A DNA stretch of 64,000 nucleotides, from NCBI GenBank assembly GCA_013374015.1, contig BLLL01000001.1, positions 124,001-188,000 on the forward strand, given 5' to 3'. The notes under the pieces were generated by a model. The model was given only the letters and a program-made list of their open reading frames with translations, was not told the origin of the DNA and made no database searches. Numbering within the stretch: position 1 is the stretch's first letter; each line of letters begins with the position of its first letter. This DNA is from Candidatus Desulfovibrio kirbyi. GTDB taxonomy: Bacteria > Desulfobacterota > Desulfovibrionia > Desulfovibrionales > Desulfovibrionaceae. This document shows positions 59,837-64,000 of the stretch, one piece after another. Position numbers and translations under genes: made by a program.

Positions 59837-60868
59837 TTATCGTTTCTGTTTGCGTTTTTGGGACCGGGGCACGGTTATTTTTGCAGTGGGGTCACTGCCC
59901 TGTGCGCGCAACACAGCCTGCGCGTCCGGATCGCCGTTACGGGCCGCCAAACGATACCAGCGCAACGCCTCGCTCAGGTTGCGGGCAACACCCGTGCCCT
60001 GATCGTACATCAGCCCCATGCTGTACTGTGCGGCGGGTTCGTTCCGTTCGGCAGCCTTGCGGTAATATTCCACAGCTTTTGCATAATCCTGCGCAACGCC
60101 CCTCCCCTGCTCGTACATGAATCCCAGATTATACTGCGCTTCGGCAAAGCCGTTCTCCGCAGCGCGCGTGTACCAGTGCACGGCTTTTGCCGAATCTTGG
60201 GGATAGCCGCGCCCTTCCGCATACATATACGCCAGATTGTTCTGCGCCTTGGCGTGGTCCTGAGCGGCGGCCTGTTCAAACCAGTGGGCTGCCCTGGTGT
60301 CGCTCTGGTGTTCGCTCCTGCTGTTCATATATGTCCAGCCAAGAGAACACTGGGCCGATGCCAGCCCCTGATTTGCCGCCCGGCTGTACCAGTCTATGGC
60401 CAGGGCTTCATCTTTTGGGACGCCGTTTCCGTGGGCATAAAGATACCCAAGATTGTACTGCGCCATTGCCAGTCCCTGTTCAGCAGCTTTGCGAAACCAG
60501 CGCACCGCCTCTTTGTAATCGCGCCGCACGCCCTGACCGGAAGCCAATGCTGCGCCCAACGCGTTTTGCGCGCTGACATCACCCTTTGCCGCCGCTTTGC
60601 GGAAAAGCAGAACCGCCTGCTTCTCGTCTTTTTTGACCCCTCTCCCCTCCAACGTCAATCGGCCAAGTACATACAGGGCTTCAGCATCGTCTGTATTTGA
60701 TAAATATGTAAGTATGTTAACTGCTTTTGTGTAGTCGTTTTTGTCAATGGCTTCCTGTACCGCAACAAGGGCGGGAGCGTTTGTTTCTGCGGCGCGCGCC
60801 AGACGCGTATCCGCCAAGCAACATATAACTATCAGAAAATATATAAGAAGATGGGTGTGCATATTCAT
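59837..60868 (-). CDS. Sel1-repeat protein (secreted)
   Basis: A 343-residue protein with a signal peptide (about 1-26) and about seven Sel1/TPR-like repeats of 36 residues (for example AQYNLGFMYEQGRGVAQDYAKAVEYYRKAAE), covering about 65-320. Such repeats form a protein-binding solenoid; the mature protein is probably periplasmic. The basic tail (RSQKRKQKR) is notable. Its ATG overlaps the stop of the LIC12162-like gene (ATGA), so it is in the same operon. Confidence 0.88.
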   Translation of the reverse strand: MNMHTHLLIYFLIVICCLADTRLARAAETNAPALVAVQEAIDKNDYTKAVNILTYLSNTDDAEALYVLGRLTLEGRGVKKDEKQAVLLFRKAAAKGDVSAQNALGAALASGQGVRRDYKEAVRWFRKAAEQGLAMAQYNLGYLYAHGNGVPKDEALAIDWYSRAANQGLASAQCSLGWTYMNSRSEHQSDTRAAHWFEQAAAQDHAKAQNNLAYMYAEGRGYPQDSAKAVHWYTRAAENGFAEAQYNLGFMYEQGRGVAQDYAKAVEYYRKAAERNEPAAQYSMGLMYDQGTGVARNLSEALRWYRLAARNGDPDAQAVLRAQGSDPTAKITVPRSQKRKQKR

Positions 60869-62598
60869 AGTTCTCTCAATGCTTTAATCCAGTGGGGATT
60901 TTCACTACCCTGCACTGTCATGGCGTACGACGCGCACCAGTTTCTGCGCGCTTGCTGCACGTGAGCGCAACGCCACCAGAGGTCAGGGTTACCCCACACT
61001 GCCTGCACTTTTAGCGCGGCTTTGTCCGGCGCGCAATGCCAGATTTCTGCTTTTGCCAGCATATCCAGCAGTGTTTCCGCATCTGGAGTGAGCGGCCAGT
61101 GCCCAGGCTCCCAATAGAGAATGACGGGGATATCCGCAGCCATGGCTTCGTGCAGGCTGGTTCCGGGGTGATCAAGCACAAGCAGGCGACAGTCCAGCAT
61201 GTGCCGCGCAAGCGGCCCTGTGCACAAACGCAGCTCCGGAAAGCGCGGCATGAGCCAGTCGGCGTCCCGCAGAGTCCCGGGTACGGAAAAATATGGGCGA
61301 TACAGGGTGTGTGTGTGGATATCGCGGTCAAGTGCGTAAAAAAAACGCTCTTTGCCGCGTCGGTAGTGCAGCATCTGCAAGGGGGTGGGCCAGGAATCCA
61401 GTCGATAGCCGAAGGCGGAGATCTCAGTGCCGACAAAAAGCAGCTTGCGGCTGTCCGACAGGCGACCGGCTTTTTTTGAGGCGAGTTTGGCAAGTTGTGG
61501 ATAGGGCAGCGGGATGAAATTCCCCCTGCACCCGTGGTGTGCCGTCCACCCCCAAGTGGCGAACGCGTGGTGAGCGTATTCCACAAGTTCTCCGGAGCAG
61601 GATGTACGCCTTTGCCCGTAGCCGCAGCCGTGCTGCACATACATCAGTCTGTTGCCGCGCGCGCGCCAGATGGCCAGCTTCTGGCGATAAGCGGCGTTTT
61701 CGTATACCTGAATGCTTGCCACGCGCAAAAATGATCGGCTTTGCCGCCTGAGTGCGCGCGGATGCCGTAGGCGCGCCAGTGACAGCGGCAGGGCGGCCAG
61801 GAAAAGCGGCAGGGGATCAATGGGCAGCCGTGCGTGCGCGCCTGTGGCGGCGCTGCCGAAGGTGTCGGCAAGCGGCAGCGAATTGTCTTGGGTGAGCCGC
61901 GGGCGCAGAAGCTCAAGGGAGAATCGCATGCTCTGCCAAAGGCTCATGCCCTTGAGGCGCGGGAAGGGAAGAGAGAGAATGGCAGCGTTTGCCAGAGATT
62001 TTAAACAGTTTTTGAGGCTGTGCGGCGTTCTCTCTCCGTAGATTTCGTGGGCAGGCGGCAGGAGTTCCTTTGTCCAGGCATTGGGCCAGCATCCCTCCAG
62101 CAGACGGGAGAGCAGCCAGTGGTTGAATGTTGTGCCTAGCGCGCCGTAAAAGGTGACGTCGTGGTCCGTCTGGAATTCAAAGGAGCAATTTTCCGGCAGC
62201 AGGGGTACGCGCACGGGCAGATCTCCCCATTCCCGCGTCATGGCCTTGATGCGTTGCAGGCGTTCGACTATCTGGCGCGCTACCAGCGTGCCCCAGGGGG
62301 TGAGCAGGGTTTCCCAGTAGGCTTGCGGCAATTCCCCGCTGTACGGGCAAAGGCTTGCGGCAAGAGCGGACAGCGTGTCGACATACAGCGCATTTGCCTG
62401 TTTTGCCGCCGTATCCAGCGCGTCCGGATTTTGCAGAGGTTCAGGGGCGAAGGTGAATCTGTGTTCCCATTCGTCAAAGGCGTCTTCCCGCCCTGCAAAA
62501 CACCACGGACCTGCCGCCAGACAGTGTTGCGGGTCAGCGCCTTTTGGCATGTGCCCCAGAACAAGCGTTCGGGCCCCGCCGTCTGGTGCCAGGCTCAC
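60865..62598 (-). CDS. LIC12162-family putative surface-glycan transferase
   Basis: A 577-residue protein resembling the LIC12162 family, which accompanies nonulosonic-acid (NeuB-type) gene sets. A GT-B-like C-terminal half is suggested by YVQHGCGYGQ (about 326-335), LLFVGTEISAFGYRLDS and the late DCRLLVLDHPGTSLHEAMAADIPVILYWEPGHW, which looks like a nucleotide-sugar or transferase site. The acceptor is unknown. Its start overlaps the neuB-like stop by 4 bases. Confidence 0.65.
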   Translation of the reverse strand: MSLAPDGGARTLVLGHMPKGADPQHCLAAGPWCFAGREDAFDEWEHRFTFAPEPLQNPDALDTAAKQANALYVDTLSALAASLCPYSGELPQAYWETLLTPWGTLVARQIVERLQRIKAMTREWGDLPVRVPLLPENCSFEFQTDHDVTFYGALGTTFNHWLLSRLLEGCWPNAWTKELLPPAHEIYGERTPHSLKNCLKSLANAAILSLPFPRLKGMSLWQSMRFSLELLRPRLTQDNSLPLADTFGSAATGAHARLPIDPLPLFLAALPLSLARLRHPRALRRQSRSFLRVASIQVYENAAYRQKLAIWRARGNRLMYVQHGCGYGQRRTSCSGELVEYAHHAFATWGWTAHHGCRGNFIPLPYPQLAKLASKKAGRLSDSRKLLFVGTEISAFGYRLDSWPTPLQMLHYRRGKERFFYALDRDIHTHTLYRPYFSVPGTLRDADWLMPRFPELRLCTGPLARHMLDCRLLVLDHPGTSLHEAMAADIPVILYWEPGHWPLTPDAETLLDMLAKAEIWHCAPDKAALKVQAVWGNPDLWWRCAHVQQARRNWCASYAMTVQGSENPHWIKALREL

Positions 62599-63659
62599 AG
62601 CGCGTCCAGATCAGACCAGACAAGCGCAGTGTCTTCCGGCAGAGCACGTCTGGCGCGCATGATAAGCACTTCGTCATAATGGCGCGGTGAAATGCCGTGG
62701 GCAGGGCGTTTCCATGTCAGGTCTTTCGGGGAGAGAATTTTGCCGGCTGGCACGGCGCGGGCTGTGACAAGAGAGCGGCGAGCGTGGCGCCTGGCGGGTT
62801 CTTCTTCCGGCAGGGCGGTTATGCGCCAGCTTCCAAGACTTGCCAGCACAGCAGCGAGTCCGGCGTAAAAATGTTTCAGGTCATGCCTGTCCATGGCGTG
62901 GTAGTGGTCGTTGCCGGGCAGGCTTTTGTCGTGGCTGAAGTGTTTTTCCAGCACGCGCGCTCCCAGCAGCGTCGCGATGGTGAGAATGCGCATGTCGTCG
63001 TCCGGCAGGGTGTGGTCGGAATAACCGATGACATGCTGAGGAAAATGCTGTCTGAGAGCGCAAATCATGCCCAGATTCGCGTTTTCGTCCGCTGTGGGGT
63101 AGTTCAGTACGCAGTGCAGTAGGGCGAGTTTGTTGCCTTTTTCCTCAATCCAGCCGACGGCTTCAGCGATCTCGTGCAAATGGGCGGCGCCTGTGGAAAG
63201 CAGAATGGGTTTTTTAAAATCACAGAGAATGCGGATAAAGGGTTTGTTGGTAATGTCAGATGAGGAAATCTTGAACGCCTCCATGAGATCATTGAGAAAA
63301 CGTGCGGATTCAATGTCAAAGGGCGTGGAAAGAAAGGCGATGCCCGCGGATTCGCAGTGTTTTTTAAGCGCCTCATAGTCGTTTTTCCAGAAAGAATCGT
63401 GCTTTCTGAAGAGTTCATACTGGCTTTGCGTGGGTTCTTTGCTGGTGTCCCAGTAGGCGGGCGAGTTTTTTGACGCCAGCGTGGCGGCTTTGTAGGTCTG
63501 AAATTTGATTGCGTCAGCACCCCCTTCGGCGGCTTCGTCAATGAGGCGGCGGGCAGTGTCCATGTTGCCTTCATGGTTGACGCCTGCCTCGGCAATCATA
63601 AAAGGTGTTGTGACAAGGGGCTGCTGTGGCGGACACGAGAATATGTCTGAAAGTTTCAT
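62595..63659 (-). CDS. NeuB-family nonulosonic acid synthase
   Basis: A 354-residue enzyme of the sialic/legionaminic/pseudaminic acid synthase family. FMIAEAGVNHEGNMDTARRLIDEA, ADAIKFQTYKA, FKISSSDITNKPFI and GYSDHTLPDDD form the TIM barrel; VLEKHFSHDKSLPGNDHYHAMD holds the metal site; a C-terminal SAF domain (RSLVTARAVPAGKILSPKDLTWKRP) is present. It condenses PEP with a hexosamine derivative. The sugar made cannot be told from sequence. First gene of the operon with the LIC12162-like and Sel1 genes. Confidence 0.88.
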   Translation of the reverse strand: MKLSDIFSCPPQQPLVTTPFMIAEAGVNHEGNMDTARRLIDEAAEGGADAIKFQTYKAATLASKNSPAYWDTSKEPTQSQYELFRKHDSFWKNDYEALKKHCESAGIAFLSTPFDIESARFLNDLMEAFKISSSDITNKPFIRILCDFKKPILLSTGAAHLHEIAEAVGWIEEKGNKLALLHCVLNYPTADENANLGMICALRQHFPQHVIGYSDHTLPDDDMRILTIATLLGARVLEKHFSHDKSLPGNDHYHAMDRHDLKHFYAGLAAVLASLGSWRITALPEEEPARRHARRSLVTARAVPAGKILSPKDLTWKRPAHGISPRHYDEVLIMRARRALPEDTALVWSDLDAL

Positions 63660-63751
63660 GGGCGGTTCCTACTGTATTTTTATGATTACTTTCAAAGTAT
63701 ACGATTTTTTTGTCGCAAGCAAAGAAAAAAGGTGAGGGGAGACTTTCACCT

Positions 63752-63825
63752 AGAGCATTTTAACTTTGATATATTAGAAATAGCTTAAACTTTGAAGCAT
63801 GAAAACTTCAACTCCAGAAATCTGA
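63752..63825 (+). repeat. Second copy (partial) of the MITE-like repeat
   Basis: The sequence beginning CTAGAGCATTTTAACTTT matches the left end of the element at 41361 and stays alignable through GCATGAAAACT and AACTCCA, with small gaps, for about 70 bases, then diverges. The right inverted repeat is not seen, so the copy is truncated. It lies in the gap between neuB and the PHP gene end (63660-63861), which holds no gene I can support. Confidence 0.6.
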
Positions 63826-63861
63826 GAAAAGGAAACAGAAAGTCCGTTTTACAGCACGGCT

Positions 63862-64000
63862 TCAGGCAAAACGGCGCAAAAGTTCGTTCAGAACGTCCGT
63901 ACCGATGCGCAGAATGCCGCGCCCTGTGCCAAGAAAAATGTTCGGCCTGTTTGCGCCGTGATAGTCCGACCCCAGCTCATACCTAGATTGAAACGGCGCG
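63862..64000 (-). CDS. C-terminus of a PHP-domain phosphoesterase (partial)
   Basis: A 45-codon frame enters from the right edge and stops at 63862-63864. RYELGSDYHGANRPNIFLG resembles the metal-binding GSDxHG end of TrpH-type PHP phosphoesterases. Only the tail is visible, so the substrate (5'-nucleotide or 3',5'-bisphosphate) cannot be judged. Confidence 0.55.
   Translation of the reverse strand, partial: APFQSRYELGSDYHGANRPNIFLGTGRGILRIGTDVLNELLRRFA

Overview
This window reads as a chromosomal segment of a Desulfovibrio-like bacterium (Desulfobacterota, Desulfovibrionaceae). The evidence is a Desulfovibrio-type trimeric porin, a DUF1844 protein, a NapH-like polyferredoxin next to a DUF362 protein, an FmdE/molybdopterin-binding fusion beside moaA, and separate b and b' subunits in the ATP synthase cluster. 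Most of it is dense housekeeping DNA with typical operons. I see no prophage, intact insertion sequence or CRISPR array. Several loci look eroded: a collapsed fliF-fliG segment, a lipoprotein relic after argJ, and an atpH gene frameshifted at a G9 tract. This suggests a lineage losing genes, perhaps host-associated. Species cannot be fixed from the sequence.

Layout. 1-4.2 kb: end of folC, an M18 aminopeptidase, mltA and a thioesterase that start head-to-head on one ATGCAT, then argF. 4.2-11.8 kb: mgtE diverging from nadC-nadA-nadB-aminotransferase-DUF1844-argC. 12-15.8 kb (minus): alaC-like/hom/aspC operon, then tRNA-Ser(GCU). 16.2-19.4 kb (minus): DUF362 protein and polyferredoxin, plus a zinc-ribbon protein. 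19.6-20.7 kb: sigma-54-type promoter, fliF remnant and C-terminally truncated fliG. 20.75-25.1 kb: rpsL-rpsG-fusA-argJ. 25.6-26.6 kb: a receiver-less sigma-54 activator. 26.8-31.6 kb (minus): rpsU-orf-dnaG-rpoD-nuclease. 31.7-35.4 kb: porin, rlpA, a hexamer repeat, grpE. 35.5-39.9 kb: FmdE/MoeA-like protein, moaA and convergent cobL. 40.3-45.4 kb: VWA-OmpA protein, a MITE-like element, a lipoprotein, yajC-secD-secF. 45.4-53.2 kb (minus): lepA and the F1 ATP synthase operon. 53.3-59.5 kb (minus): pyrH-frr-uppS-cdsA-dxr-rseP-tsaB. 59.8-64 kb (minus): Sel1-repeat protein, LIC12162-like protein, NeuB-like synthase and the end of a PHP-domain protein.

Main points for follow-up: (1) the flagellar basal-body locus has lost most of FliF and the torque domain of FliG, yet keeps a near-consensus sigma-54 promoter, and a FleQ/FlrC-like activator with a GAFTHA loop lies 5 kb away; (2) two G9 tracts sit near the 5' ends of atpH (out of frame) and the polyferredoxin gene (in frame); (3) a 135-bp inverted-repeat element, with a related copy at 63.75 kb, occupies all the space between a terminator and the ribosome-binding site of a lipoprotein gene; (4) mltA and the thioesterase share one palindromic start hexamer on opposite strands.
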